Assembly (NCBI RefSeq): GCF_000801105.2
Contig: NC_079516.1
Span: 7,254,001 to 7,318,000 of the forward strand
DNA: 64,000 nt
Direction of reading: 5' to 3'
Source: Raphanus sativus
Taxonomy: Eukaryota > Streptophyta > Magnoliopsida > Brassicales > Brassicaceae
A program made the position numbers and the translations under genes. The notes beneath the pieces are model-generated. The model was not told the origin of the DNA. It was given only the letters and a program-made list of their open reading frames with translations, and did not search any database. Positions 10,190 to 22,576 of this stretch are shown in pieces. Within the stretch, counting starts at the first letter, position 1. Each line of letters begins with the position of its first letter.

Positions 10190-11089
10190 ATATATTATTT
10201 CTCATAATCCCAAAACTAACTCTATAATAAATCTAATTAAACACAATTGAAAGATTAATTTGAATTTAAAAAAAAATCTAATGGAAAAAAGGAAAAAAAA
10301 AACATTTGAAAGGCAACAAAAAACAAAAAAAGGGATAAAAAAAAACAAAGATTTTTGAAAAAAAATCAAAAAAAAACTATGGAGAAACCATAGATTGATA
10401 AAGAAGACAAGGAGAATTGGTTTTTTAAAATCTTTTCATATGTAATAACACGTTTTAGGAAGTTATAATATTTTAAGAGATTTTTTAGAAATATTCTTTA
10501 ACTGAAATTTTATTAATTTTCAACAAAAATCATGTATTATTATCTATAGAAGGCGTTTTCTAAAAGTTTAAAAGAATGATAAAAATCAAGAAATATTTTC
10601 TACTTTGAGTAGACTAAGAGTACATTATAGAAAACACATTCCCCAACATTTAGAATACTTTATAAAAGTAGAAGATGCATTCGGAATGAAAATGGATACC
10701 TTTACGATTAGTAGAATACGCATTCTTCTTATTTAAAAATTTAGTAAATAATTAAATGTACGTTCTAAAAGAAGTAGATGAACATGTTTATTTTAGAAAT
10801 CGTTTTTTACTATATCATTTTTCGTAGAAGACGCATTCTACTTTTAGTAGAATGTATTTTAAAATTTTTATTTTTGATCAAAAGAAAAAAATAACCAAGT
10901 TTTTGAACAAAAAAAGTTACCAGCTTGTGTATATGGTGTTTGTTATATTTTAATAACTTTGATTCATAAAGTATTTATTTCATTAGTTTTCAGAAATACA
11001 AAGAGTAAAAAATAAAAAAAAAATGGAGAAAATTGTTTTATACTAAAGGAACGTTAACCTAGTTTTTTGTTTTTTTGTCAATTTTCCCA
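10190..11089. mobile_element. Older MULE remnant with empty insertion site (unit 1)
   Basis: 10190-10740 is an inverted, diverged copy of the left interior of the 1.7-kb MULE (shared inverted words include AACACGTTTTAGGAAGTTA and AGAAGGCG). 10741-11089 is a MULE-like arm ending TTGTCAATTTTCCC. The junction holds a single TTTAAAAAT at 10732-10740, which is the unoccupied target of the 1.7-kb MULE. No left terminus with TSD was found. Confidence 0.65.
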
Positions 11090-11374
11090 TAATTAAAAGG
11101 TGAAAGTTCTAAATAAGGCAGTGATATGGTTCTGTAAATATTTTGAAAATAAAATGGTGTCTCAAAAGTTATTAATGGGTATAGATATTTATTATCAGGT
11201 TGACAAAAAAAAAAGAGTCAGATTTGATTTAACCACAGTTAACCTAAAATACAGTTTAAAAATCTCTACAGCCGACGATCTTCCTTCATTTTATTTTCAT
11301 TGGAACTATATATGTCTCTCTCTCTCGATAGCTCCTCCCAGGAAACCTATAATTTCTTAGATCCATCTCAGAGA
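11090..11374 (+). promoter_or_regulatory. Cyclophilin promoter and leader (unit 1)
   Basis: About 285 bp conserved before every CYP copy. It holds AACCACAGTTAACCTAAAAT, then ATTTTATTTTCATTGGAACTA, then a CT-rich leader (TCTCTCTCTCTCG) typical of plant 5' UTRs, then TTAGATCCATCTCAGAGA just before ATG. No clear TATA box is fixed. In this copy the leader start reads ACTATATATG. Confidence 0.55.
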
Positions 11375-12089
11375 ATGGCTGGTGGATTTACCATCAACAT
11401 AAACATTCCGGCGGGTGAAGGATTTACCATTAACATTAACCCAACTCTGCTCCAGGGGGAGCCGAGGTAGGGGCTGCCTTTGGCCGAATTCAACCTCCAG
11501 CTGGTAAACTAGATCCTCTCTCTATATGTACGAATCCCTCCTCTCAAAAGCCCCGAGAATGCTCTGATCCATCTAACCCTAAGGTTTTCTTTGATATGAC
11601 GGCTTGCGGTAAACCTATTGGTCGGATCGTGATGGAGCTCTTTGCCGACACGACCCCACGGACGGCAGAGAATTTCCGCGCCCTCTGTACAGGCGAGAAA
11701 GGCATGGGGAAGAAGGGTAAGCCCCTCCATTACAAAGGATCAGTCATCTACCATAGGTGCGCCGATTATATGATTGAAGGAGGAGATTTCACTAACGAAG
11801 GGAAAGGATGCGGAGGCGAATCAATCTACGACAGTGGGTTTTCGAGGATGAGAACTTCATCAAAAAGCACACATGTCCGGGTATGATCTCCATGAACAAC
11901 CGTGGTCCTGACACCAACGAATCTAACTTTAATGATCTGCTTGACGGAGTGCCCGGAACTCGACGATGAACACGTCGTGTTCGGCCAAGTTGTTGAAGGA
12001 TTGGATGTGGTCAGGACCATTTCAAAGATATCTGTTAGGGACAAGCTTTCCTGGCCCGTGGTGATCGCCGACTGCGGTCAGATTCATAG
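11375..12089 (+). pseudogene. CYP1: cyclophilin-like gene, frameshifted
   Basis: Same gene as CYP3 (29923) but with four one-base indels: an A lost near 11453, a T lost near 11840, an A gained near 11931 and a T lost near 12084. All are in or beside homopolymers. The remaining longest frame (11596-11886) covers only the first half of the cyclophilin domain. Either it is a true pseudogene or, because every lesion is a homopolymer indel, an unpolished copy of CYP3. See the finding on assembly redundancy. Confidence 0.85.
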
Positions 12090-12797
12090 ATCTGAGATAT
12101 TTTCAAGTACAATGGTTGCTTGGTCCTTTTCGCCGACAAGCTTGTGTCCTTTTGATGTTTGGTCGGGTGCGTTTTCTTTTTGCTTCTTTCTTGAATTTAG
12201 ATTGGCTACCATTGAAAAATGATAACCATCATCAGTTTTAGCTATAGTTGCTATTGCAGAAACATATTAAAAATAAATCTGTGCTTTGGACCTTTTAAAT
12301 ATGTTTTCCATCAAGAGATTCTTATTAGAATTTAACATTAGTAATTGATTTCTAAGTGACTATTGTTCTCATGTTCCGTTTGCCTAATACTAAGACAGTA
12401 TGATTGGCTGTCATATGGCAGATGATTGATATTCTAAACTGGATTGAAAAAAAAACTGAATAAAACCCAAACCGAAATCAAACTGAAATATTCTAAACTG
12501 GAATTGAACCAAACCTTTAAATATCTGAATGCTTCTTATATTTCTTCTATATCCAAAATAATCAAAACAGGTATTTCTGAAAAACAACATAAGGATATGT
12601 CGCAAAATTCTCTTTTTAACGGTGATTTTCTTCAGCCAATCAAAGGAGAGCTAATATCTGGAAGGTTGTTTTACCTAAATCTTCATCAAAACATAGTGTT
12701 TTTCTAGAGTTTTTTCAACAGCCGCCTCTTTTTTCATCAAGTTTCTGGTTCATACTTAGTCACGCGATCCAGAGGAAAGGGATTTTTTTTGTTTTTG
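12090..12797. other. CYP 3' region and LINE upstream sequence (unit 1)
   Basis: The first ~130 bp matches the sequence after the stop of the right-edge minus-strand cyclophilin, so it is genuine gene 3' flank. AATAAA about 185 bases after the stop is a possible poly(A) signal. From about 12595 a block starting ATGTCGCAAAATTC precedes the LINE fragment and may be its 5' region. The part between is unassigned. Confidence 0.5.
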
Positions 12798-13641
12798 ATG
12801 GACGATACTCTGGTAGGAGTGATGCAAGAAATGTCTCTAGAGGAAGATGTGCCAATTCTTTTACCGGACGATGATGATTTTAGCACTGTGGAGAGAAGTC
12901 ATCGTAGCTTATGGGACGTTTGCTTAATCCAAACTGTCAGAACATGGGCATGTTACGCACGATGCCGAAGATCTGGAGGATTTACGAAAAGGTCCGTGGG
13001 ATTGCACTGACTAAGGAGAATTTCCAGTTTATCTTTGAACTGGAAACAGATCTTCAGATGGTGTTGAAACAGGGCTTTTGGACCTTTGAGGACTGGGAAA
13101 TGGCGATGAAGAGGTGGATGGAGACTCCACCAAGTAACTACTTGCTGACAGCGGCTGTATGGATTAGACTTTCCAATATACCAGTCAACTACTTTACCAT
13201 CAAGACCAGTGATACGGTGGCATGACCAATAGGTTATGTAAAAATATTGAGTGGGATCCAGAGAAACCACTTTTACATGATTATGTACGAGTCTTGATCA
13301 TAATTGATCTAAATCTATCGGTAAGAGAGAAGAAATGTCTAACTCTTCCAAAAGGAGGTGGATCAGCTATGAAAGATGTGGAGTATGAACGCATTCAGAA
13401 GAAGTGTTTTCGGTTGTCTCATGAGAAACAAGCATGCCCACTGCTCAAAGGCACTATGAAGGGAAGTGCAAAAGGGAGAGATAATCAGAACTTTCCAAAT
13501 GTTCAGAGGGTGGCCCAAAGGCAACACAACACTTCACTTGCGAATGATATAATGCCATTGTTTGCCCCATCAGTCCATCCTGGTTTTGAACCACCGGCTC
13601 GCCTGATTGAACCATCGGTCCGTTTGCCTATTACTAATTAG
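12798..13641 (+). pseudogene. LINE ORF1 fragment (DUF4283 plus degenerate zinc knuckle), unit 1
   Basis: Copy of the fragment described at 31353, further damaged here by a one-base loss in CTTATGGGACG (about 12910) and a 3-base loss near 12950. The downstream half after the shared TGA remains open to TAG at 13641. It carries ATGAAAGATG, the variant shared only with unit 3. Confidence 0.8.
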
Positions 13642-14040
13642 TGATCTGGCAACAACCAGCGAATTGAAACATGAGTATTAAACTCTTCGACATATTCCCA
13701 ATAATAGCATGTCTCACATTATGAATGCCAAGAACAAAAGATGTATCTCGTTGGCCTCTTGGATTACTAGTGTTAAATCGCAAGAATACGTGGAATTAAT
13801 CGGTTGACTTCGATCGCCGAATTCCCACGGTTATTAAAAAAAAAAACTTTATTTCATGTACACGTAGTTCAATACAAAACCGCCGGTGCTGAATTGAATG
13901 CGGGGACTGACTTGTGACCTATCTACAACATACCTATTCGTTTCTATTTTGCAATCCCAATCTTAACCACAGCGAAAACGTCAATAATTCATTTATTCCC
14001 AGCACCAAGTATTGTCAACGGACTCAACGTAACTAGAAGG
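13642..14040. other. Unassigned spacer between LINE and foldback element
   Basis: Mixed-composition sequence conserved in all six units. No frame, RNA or element end is recognised. Confidence 0.5.
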
Positions 14041-17006
14041 AAAAATGATTGATGACTACACGAAGTACGAAGTATTGGCTATCATATGGCTAACCATGCA
14101 AACTAAAGTAATATATACCTAACTATATAAAGTATATATTATGCATGACAACATTCATCAACTTAATGATGTTATGTAGTTAACATCACGAATTTAATTT
14201 CATTCACCCAAAAATTGGTGTAGATGTTAGCGATCATTTAAGTATTTTATTTCATCAATTAAAATATGATTGATTTGACCGTAATTTAATTAAATTATAT
14301 TTAACCCGTATTTTTAAAACCGGAAGAATACTTTTAACAAAATCTAATTTACAAAATCAATATTTTTAACATTTTTAATAAGTAGTGTTTTAACATTTGT
14401 ATTTTAGTTTATTTGAAAACTATATAATATATTATTTTAATTTATATTAAATATGGAAGTTATATAAGATATTATTTAATTTTGTTTATGAAAATATAGA
14501 TTAATTCATTAATTTAATTATTTTATATTAAAAATAAAATATTAGAGTCAATAAACTAAATTGACATCGAACAATTTTTATAATAAAAATTTATCAAAAG
14601 AATTAGATAAATTTTATTAATCAAACGAATTACAGAAATTTTATTCAATTTAATAGCAAAACAGATTAAAATAAAAGAAATTTAAATAATATATTATATA
14701 ACTTTGGAAACTTTCATATATTAATATTAGTTAAACAATATAATTATATAGTTTTCAAATACACTAAAATAAATAGGTTAATACACTACTTATCCAATTT
14801 TATAAAATATACTGATTTAGTAAATTATATTTGTTAAAAATATTTTTACGCTTTTAAAACGTAGATCAAAATCTAATTTTAGTGAAATTACTATTAGGTA
14901 CGTTATATTTTAGTTGATAAAAACAGAAGATTTAAAAGGTCTTTAACATCCACATCATTTTCTGGATGAATGAAATCAAATACGTGATGTTAACTACATA
15001 ACATCACTAAGTTGAGGAATATATTATTTATAAAATAAACTTCGCGTAATTAAGTATACATTAGTATAGTTTGCATGGTGACGTATGTGATGGTTAATAT
15101 TTGATATAGTTAACAATCATTTTTACTTGCCTACATTATTTGCGACTCGAAAACATGCATATAAACCATTAATAATGCAGTGGATGCGTCTTGTAGGCGA
15201 AGCTTATCCAAACAGCAAGTCGCATCGGCAAAAAATCTAATCTCCCCCCCCCCCCCCCCCGCGTGCAGAAGAATACTTTTAACAAAATCTAATTTACAAA
15301 ATCAATATTTTTAACATTTTTAATAAGTAGTGTTTTAACATTTGTATTTTAGTTTATTTGAAAACTATATAATTATATTATTTAATTTATATTAAATATG
15401 GAAGTTATATAAGATATTATTTAATTTTGTTTATGAAAATATAGATTAATTCATTAATTTAATTAATTTTATATTAAAATAAAATATTAGAGTCAATAAA
15501 CTAAATTGACATCGAACAATTTTTATAATAAAAATTTATCAAAAGAATTAGATAAATTTTATTAATCAAACGAATTACAGAAATTTTATTCAAATTTAAT
15601 AGCAAAACAGATTAAAATAAAAGAAATTTAAATATATATTATATAACTTTGGAAACTTTCATATTTAATATTAGTTAAACAATATAATATATAGTTTTCA
15701 AATACACTAAAATAAATAGGTTAATACACTACTTATCCAAATTTTATAAAATATACTGATTTAGTAAATTATATTTTGTTAAAAATATTTTTACGCTTTT
15801 AAAACGTAGATCAAAATCTAATTTTAGTGAAATTACTATTAGGTACGTTATATTTTAGTTGATAAAACAGAAGATTTAAAAGGTCTTTAACATCCACATC
15901 ATTTTCTGGATGAATGAAAATCAAATACGTGATGTTAACTACATAACATCACTAAGTTGAGGAATATTATTATTTATAAAATAAACTTCGCGTAATTAAG
16001 TATACATTAGTATAGTTTGCATGGTGACGTATGTGATGGTTAATATTTGATATAGTTAACAATCATTTTTACTTGCCTACAATTATTTGCGACTCGAAAA
16101 CATGCATATAAACCATTAATATGCAGTGGATGCGTCTTGTAGGCGAAGCTTATCCAAACCAGCAAGTCGCATCGGCAAAAATCTAATCTCCCCCCCCCCC
16201 CGCGTGCGGAAGAATACTTTTAACAAAATCTAATTTACAAAATCAATATTTTTAACATTTTAATAAGTAGTGTTTTACATTTGTATTTTAGTTTATTTGA
16301 AAACTATATAATTATATATTTTAATTTATATTAAATATGGAAGTTATATAAGATATTATTTAATTTTGTTTATGAAAATATAGATTAATTCATTAATTTA
16401 AATAATTTTATATTAAAAATAAAATATTAGAGTCAATAAACTAAATTGACATCAAACAATTTTTAAATAAAAATTTATCAAAAGAATTAGATAAATTTTA
16501 TTAATCAAACGAATTACAGAAATTTTATTCAAATTTAATAGCAAAACAGATAAAATAAAAGAAATTTAAATAATATATTATATAACTTTGGAAACTTTCA
16601 TATTAAATATTAGTTAAACAATATAATTATATAGTTTTCAAATACACTAAAATAAATAGGTTAATACACTACTTATCCAAATTTTATAAAATATACTGAT
16701 TTAGTAAATTATATTTTGTTAAAATATTTTTTACGCTTTTAAAACGTAGATCAAAATCTAATTTAGTGAAATTACTATTAGGTACGTTATATTTTAGTTG
16801 ATAAAACAGAAGATTTAAAAGGTCTTTAACATCCACATCATTTTCTGGATGAATGAAATCAAATTCGTGATGTTAATTACATAACATCACTAAGTTGAGG
16901 AATGTTATCATTTATAAAATAAACTTCGTGTAATTAAGTATACATTAGTATAGTTTGCATGGTGACGTATGTGATGGTTAATATTTGATGTAGTTAACAA
17001 TCATGT
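14041..17006. mobile_element. Foldback element with triplicated core (unit 1)
   Basis: The outer arms are inverted repeats: AAAAATGATTGATGACTACA at the left, with the matching GATGTAGTTAACAATCATGT at the right. Words such as TGATGTTATGTAGTTAACATCACG on one arm are mirrored by CGTGATGTTAACTACATAAC on the other. Between them a ~945-bp segment starting GAAGAATACTTTTAACAAAA occurs three times, near 14322, 15268 and 16208. The two internal joins are C runs of 17 (15244-15260) and 12 (16190-16201) followed by GCGTGC. No coding capacity and no clear TSD. Confidence 0.8.
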
Positions 17007-17099
17007 TTACTTGCCTACAATTATTTGCGACTCGAAAACATGCATAAAAACGATTAATATGCAGTGGATGCGTCTTGTAGGCGAAGCTTATCCAAACCA

Positions 17100-17647
17100 G
17101 CAAGTAGCATCGGCAAAATTCTAATCGTAGTCTCAGTTATCTGCATGGGAACTCTCCCTCTCCCCCTCCCCACCCCACCCACATTCTGTCCATGGGTGGT
17201 GTGTTTTTTTTTTCTAACCACTGCTATAGCTAGTGTTTTAAACCATTTAACCTATGTTTCGGTAAACAAACCCACATGTTAAAAACTATTAGTTTTCAGT
17301 TCGGAAAGTAAGTATTTCAAAGATTATTTTATTAGCAAAATTTAGTATATTTTAGCATGTGGGAAAATATAAAAAAAATATTTTCCAATAATGAAAATGA
17401 AGAGAATATCAATATTATCTTATATTAATACCGTGAAATAGATATTTGTTGTGACTACTTTATTAATGTAGAATTTTCATGATTAATGAAGATTACACGA
17501 ACACACCATTATCCCTGTGTCGAGTCCAAAATTTCTAATCATATACTCACAAAATCGAATTGTTATTTGAATAACTCGTGTGGAAAATAGACATCTACTG
17601 AAAGAGCCTGTATTGTCCTTTTTCTTAATTTATCATTAGTATTATTT
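17100..17647 (+). repeat. Copy of the LRR-gene upstream region (unit 2 entry)
   Basis: Matches 58877-59354, which runs directly into the LRR promoter. Here it stops at GTATTATTT and continues instead into GGAAAAAACCCATG, the entry to the purine-rich segment. The CT/C-rich stretch at 17155-17180 is the region that appears to have expanded into the poly-C joins. Confidence 0.7.
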
Positions 17648-17916
17648 GGAAAAAACCCATGAAAAACCTTCAAAGTGACAAGTACTTCTATTTTAAACCT
17701 CCAAAGACTATGCTTCCACAATAAACCTTGAAACCAATAACATTGTTAACAAAAACTGTAAAAGTGGTCTATGTGTTTTGTGTTATATTAAGATGGACAG
17801 AAATATAAACTCCGTTAAAGTCGTAACTGCGTCTCTTTTGATTAAACATGTGCCTTATTGCAATTAATTATATTTTTAATAGAATCATCGCATATTCTGA
17901 AATAAAATAACTAAAA

Positions 17917-18540
17917 ATCTTAGAAAATGACGACGAATAAAGATGGCTTCTCTAAAAATCCTAGTCTTTGCCAAATCCTTGAGATCAAAATTAAGCCACA
18001 ACACCATGATGATCCATTAACGCGATCTGTAAACAATTCTAAAACAGGAAACACCAATTGCAATCAAACCAAATTTCCAGAGAGAGCACAAAGACAAGAA
18101 GACAGATGATTAATAACCTGGCCATCAGAAAGAAAGATTCAAACTTTGCTCGGTCTTGTGTCGGACCAGTGGAGTTTCTGAGAAGGAAGGGATCATGTGG
18201 AACGAACCCGATAGAGAAAATCGAGAGCCAGAGCTCCAGAGAACACCAAGCTGAGAGATTCTGACCGGAAACAAGGAACTCCAAACCCAGATTTCGACAG
18301 GAAACGAGAACTCCAGATTCGTCGAGAGAGAGAAGAACACGCCTCGAGAGAAAGAGAGAAGCCGAGAAAAAGGAGAGGAGATCGAAGGATTGGAGAGAGA
18401 GGAGAGGAGGAAGAAGACCGTTCAGTCTTCACGTCATGACACGTGCTCCAAGGACGGGAGAAGAAAAGTTCTTATTTAGTTAACGTCCCTATTTTATTTC
18501 TCTAATTTTGATTTAATTTAAAGCACATTAATGTTAAGAT
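17917..18540 (-). promoter_or_regulatory. Purine-rich segment: probable captured 5' UTR with G-box (unit 2)
   Basis: On the minus strand this reads like the start of a plant gene. A CACGTG G-box beside a TGACG motif (18430-18445, CACGTCATGACACGTG) is followed by about 120 bases of almost pure CT leader, then a less biased stretch with TTTCCTGTTTTAG, a plausible splice acceptor. The parent gene is not recognised and no long frame follows, so it looks like a captured first exon or UTR. On the plus strand it lies about 140 bp upstream of tCYP. bZIP factors are known to bind such sites; whether they act on the array is inference. Confidence 0.45.
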
Positions 18541-18588
18541 ACGTGCTTATAGCCACCGATAAAGATGGTCTTAGATCCATCTCTGAGA

Positions 18589-18715
18589 ATGGGCGGTGGA
18601 TTTACCATCAACATAAAACATTCCGGCTGATGAAGGATTTACCATTAGCATTAATCCAAACTCTGCTCCAGGGGGATCCAAGGTAGGGACAGCCTTTGGT
18701 CGAAAACCAACATGA
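18589..18715 (+). pseudogene. tCYP fragment, frameshifted (unit 2)
   Basis: As the unit 1 fragment, but one extra A in ACATAAAACATT (about 18617) breaks the frame after ten codons. Confidence 0.75.
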
Positions 18716-18720
18716 AGTTG

Positions 18721-19620
18721 ATATATTATTTCTCATAATCCCAAAACTAACTCTATAATAAATCTAATTAAACACAATTGAAAGATTAATTTGAATTTAA
18801 AAAAAAATCTAATGGAAAAAAGGAAAAAAAAACATTTGAAAGGCAACAAAAAACAAAAAAGGGATAAACAAAAAAAACAAGATTTTGTGAAAAAAAAATC
18901 AAAATAAAAACTATGGAGAAACCATAGATTGATAAAGAAGACAAGGGAGAATTGGTTTTTTAAAATCTTTTCATATGTAATAACACGTTTTAGGAAGTTA
19001 TAATATTTTAAGAGATTTTTAGAATATTTCTTTAACTGAAATTTTATTAATTTTCACAAAAATCATGTATTATTATCTATAGAAGGCGTTTTCTAAAAGT
19101 TTAAAAGAATGATAAAAATCAAGAAATATTTTCTACTTTGAGTAGACTAAGAGTACATTATAGAAAACACATTCCCCAACATTAGAATACTTTATAAAAA
19201 AGAGAAGATGCATTCGGAATGAAAATGGATACCTTTACGATTAGTAGAATACGCATTCTTCTTATTTAAAAATTTAGTAAATAATTAAATGTACGTTCTA
19301 AAAGAAGTAGATGAACATGTTTATTTTAGAAATCGTTTTTACTATATCATTTTTCGTAAAAGACGCATTCTACTTTTAGTAGAATGTATTTTAAAATTTT
19401 TATTTTTGATCAAAAGAAAAAAATAACCAAGTTTTTGAACAAAAAAGTTACCAGCTTGTGTATAGGTGTTTGTATATATTTAATAACTTTTGATTCATAA
19501 AGTATTTATTTCATTAGTTTTCAGAAATACAAAGAGTAAAAAAAAAAAAAAAAAATGGAGAAAATTGTTTTATACTAAAGGAACGTTAACCTAGTTTTTT
19601 GTTTTTTTGTCAATTTTCCC
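18721..19620. mobile_element. Older MULE remnant with empty site (unit 2)
   Basis: Same arrangement as 10190-11089. A single TTTAAAAAT is at 19265-19273; the right terminus TCAATTTTCCC ends at 19620. Confidence 0.65.
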
Positions 19621-19907
19621 ATAATTAAAAGGTGAAAGTTCTAAATAAGGCAGTGATATGGTTCTGTAAATATTTTGAAAATAAAATGGTGTCTCAAAAA
19701 AGTTATTAATGGGTATAGATATTTATTATCAGGTTGACAAAAAAAAAAGAGTCAGATTTGATTTAACCACAGTTAACCTAAAATACAGTTTAAAAATCTC
19801 TACAGCCGACGATCTTCCTTCATTTTATTTTCATTGGAACTATATGTTCTCTCTCTCTCGATAGCTCCTCCCAGGAAACCTATAATTTCTTAGATCCATC
19901 TCAGAGA

Positions 19908-20624
19908 ATGGCTGGTGGATTTACCATCAACATAAACATTCCGGCGGGTGAAGGATTTACCATTAACATTAACCCAAACTCTGCTCCAGGGGGAGCCGAG
20001 GTAGGGGCTGCCTTTGGCCGAATTCAACCTCCAGCTGGTAAACTAGATCCTCTCTCTATATGTACGAATCCCTCCTCTCAAAAGCCCCGAGAATGCTCTG
20101 ATCCATCTAACCCTAAGGTTTTCTTTGATATGACGGCTTGCGGTAAACCTATTGGTCGGATCGTGATGGAGCTCTTTGCCGACACGACCCCACGGACGGC
20201 AGAGAATTTCCGCGCCCTCTGTACAGGCGAGAAAGGCATGGGGAAGAAGGGTAAGCCCCTCCATTACAAAGGATCAGTCATCTACCATAGGTGCGCCGAT
20301 TATATGATTGAAGGAGGAGATTTCACTAACGAAGGGAAAGGATGCGGAGGCGAATCAATCTACGACAGTGGGTTTTTCGAGGATGAGAACTTCATCAAAA
20401 AGCACACATGTCCGGGTATGATCTCCATGAACAACCGTGGTCCTGACACCAACGAATCTAACTTTATGATCTGCTTGACGGAGTGCCCGGAACTCGACGA
20501 TGAACACGTCGTGTTCGGCCAAGTTGTTGAAGGATTGGATGTGGTCAGGACCATTTCAAAGATATCTGTTAGGGACAAGCTTTCCTGGCCCGTGGTGATC
20601 GCCGACTGCGGTCAGATTTCATAG
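19908..20624 (+). CDS. CYP2: cyclophilin-like protein, 238 aa, intact
   Basis: Encodes exactly the same protein as CYP3 (analysis there). The ATG lies in AGAGAATGGCTGG after the CT-rich leader conserved in all copies, and the frame is uninterrupted to TAG. It is notable that this copy is intact although the non-coding parts of its unit, and the tCYP and LINE beside it, carry many one-base indels relative to unit 4. Possible poly(A) signal AATAAA at 20807-20812. Confidence 0.8.
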   Translation: MAGGFTININIPAGEGFTININPNSAPGGAEVGAAFGRIQPPAGKLDPLSICTNPSSQKPRECSDPSNPKVFFDMTACGKPIGRIVMELFADTTPRTAENFRALCTGEKGMGKKGKPLHYKGSVIYHRCADYMIEGGDFTNEGKGCGGESIYDSGFFEDENFIKKHTCPGMISMNNRGPDTNESNFMICLTECPELDDEHVVFGQVVEGLDVVRTISKISVRDKLSWPVVIADCGQIS

Positions 20625-21335
20625 ATCTGAGATATTTTCAAGTACAATGGTTGCTTGGTCCTTTCGCCGACAAGCTTGTGTCCTTTTGATGTTTGGTCGG
20701 GTGCGTTTTTCTTTTTGCTTCTTTCTTGAATTTAGATTGGCTACCATTGAAAAATGATAACCATCATCAGTTTTAGCTATAGTTGCTATTGCAGAAACAT
20801 ATTAAAAATAAATCTGTGCTTTTGGACCTTTTAAATATGTTTTCCATCAAGAGATTCTTATTAGAATTTAACATTAGTAATTGATTTCTAAGTGACTATT
20901 GTTCTCATGTTCCGTTTGCCTAATACTAAGACAGTATGATTGGCTGTCATATGGCAGATGATTGATATTCTAAACTGGATTGAAAAAAAACTGAATAAAA
21001 CCCAAACCGAAATCAAACTGAAATATTCTAAACTGGAATTGAACCAAAACCTTTAAATATCTGAATGCTTCTTATATTTCTTCTATATCCAAAATAATCA
21101 AAACAGGTATTTCTGAAAAAACAACATAAGGATATGTCGCAAAATTCTCTTTTTAACGGTGATTTTCTTTCAGCCAATCAAAGGAGAGCTAATATCTGGA
21201 AGGTTTTTTACCTAAATCTTCATCAAAACATAGTGTTTTTCTAGAGTTTTTTCAACAGCCGCCTCTTTTTTCATCAAGTTTCTGGTTCATACTTAGTCAC
21301 GCGATCCAGAGGAAAGGGATTTTTTTTTGTTTTTG

Positions 21336-22180
21336 ATGGACGATACTCTGGTAGGAGTGATGCAAGAAATGTCTCTAGAGGAAGATGTGCCAATTCTTTT
21401 ACCGGGACGATGATGATTTTAGCACTGTGGAGAGAAGTCATCGTAGCTTATTGGGACGTTTGCTTAATCCAAACTGTCAGAACATGGGTTGCATGTTACG
21501 CACGATGCCGAAGATCTGGAGGATTTACGAAAAGGTCCGTGGGATTGCACTGACTAAGGAGAATTTCCAGTTTATCTTTGAACTGGAAACAGATCTTCAG
21601 ATGGTGTTGAAACAGGGCTTTTGGACCTTTGAGGACTGGGAAATGGCGATGAAGAGGTGGATGGAGACTCCACCAAGTAACTACTTGCTGACAGCGGCTG
21701 TATGGATTAGACTTTCCAATATACCAGTCAACTACTTACCATCAAGACCAGTGATACGGTGGCATGACCAATAGGTTATGTAAAATATATTGAGTGGGAT
21801 CCAGAGAAACCACTTTTACATGATTATGTACGAGTCTTGATCATAATTGATCTAAATCTATCGGTAAGAGAGAAGAAATGTCTAACTCTTCCAAAAGGAG
21901 GTGGATCAGCTATGATAGATGTGGAGTATGAACGCATTCAGAAGAAGTGTTTTCGGTTGTCTCATGAGAAACAAGCATGCCACTGCTCAAAGGCACTATG
22001 AAGGGAAGTGCAAAAGGAGAGATAATCAGAACTTCCAAATGTTCAGAGGGTGGCCCAAAGGCAACACAACACTTCACTTGCGAATGATATAATGCCATTG
22101 TTTGCCCCATCAGTCCATCCTGGTTTTGAACCACCGGCTCGCCTGATTGAACCATCGGTCCGTTTGCCTATTACTAATAG
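21336..22180 (+). pseudogene. LINE ORF1 fragment (unit 2)
   Basis: Damaged by an extra G in ACCGGGACGATG (about 21403), a lost T in CAACTACTTACC (about 21735) and further small indels after 21960 that remove a clean second half. It carries the ATGATAGATG variant of units 2, 4, 5 and 6. Confidence 0.8.
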
Positions 22181-22576
22181 TGATCTGGCAACAACCAGCG
22201 AATTGAAACATGAGTATTAAACTCTTCGACATATTCCCAATTAATAGCATGTCTCACATTATGAATGCCAAGAACAAAAGATGTATCTCGTTGGCCTCTT
22301 GGATTACTAGTGTTAAATCGCAAGAATACGTGGAATTAATCGGTTGACTTCGATCGCCGAATTCCCACGGTTATTAAAAAAAACTTTATTTCATGTACAC
22401 GTAGTTCAATACAAAACCGCCGGTGCTGAATTGAATGCGGGGACTGACTTGTGACCTATCTACAACATACCTATTCGTTTTCTATTTTGCAATCCCAATC
22501 TTAACCACAGCGAAAACGTCAATAATTCATTATCCCAGCACCAAGTATTGTCAACGACCTCAACGTAACTAGAAGG

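Noticed and set aside
10741..11089. Reading the short MULE arms as internal deletions of the full 1.7-kb element
   Set aside because: The single TTTAAAAAT at each such site matches the 9-bp TSD exactly, so these are empty sites and not deletion scars.
14041..17006. Regularly spaced repeats as a CRISPR-like or satellite centromere array
   Set aside because: The ~945-bp units sit inside inverted arms in a plant nuclear context, with only one to three copies. They are nested duplications of a foldback element.
17648..19620. Calling the GGGAAAA...TTTTCCC interval a proven Pack-MULE
   Set aside because: The two ends match only over about eight bases, and the flanks (TATTATTTT and ATAATTAAA) do not form a TSD. 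Kept only as a speculation in the findings.
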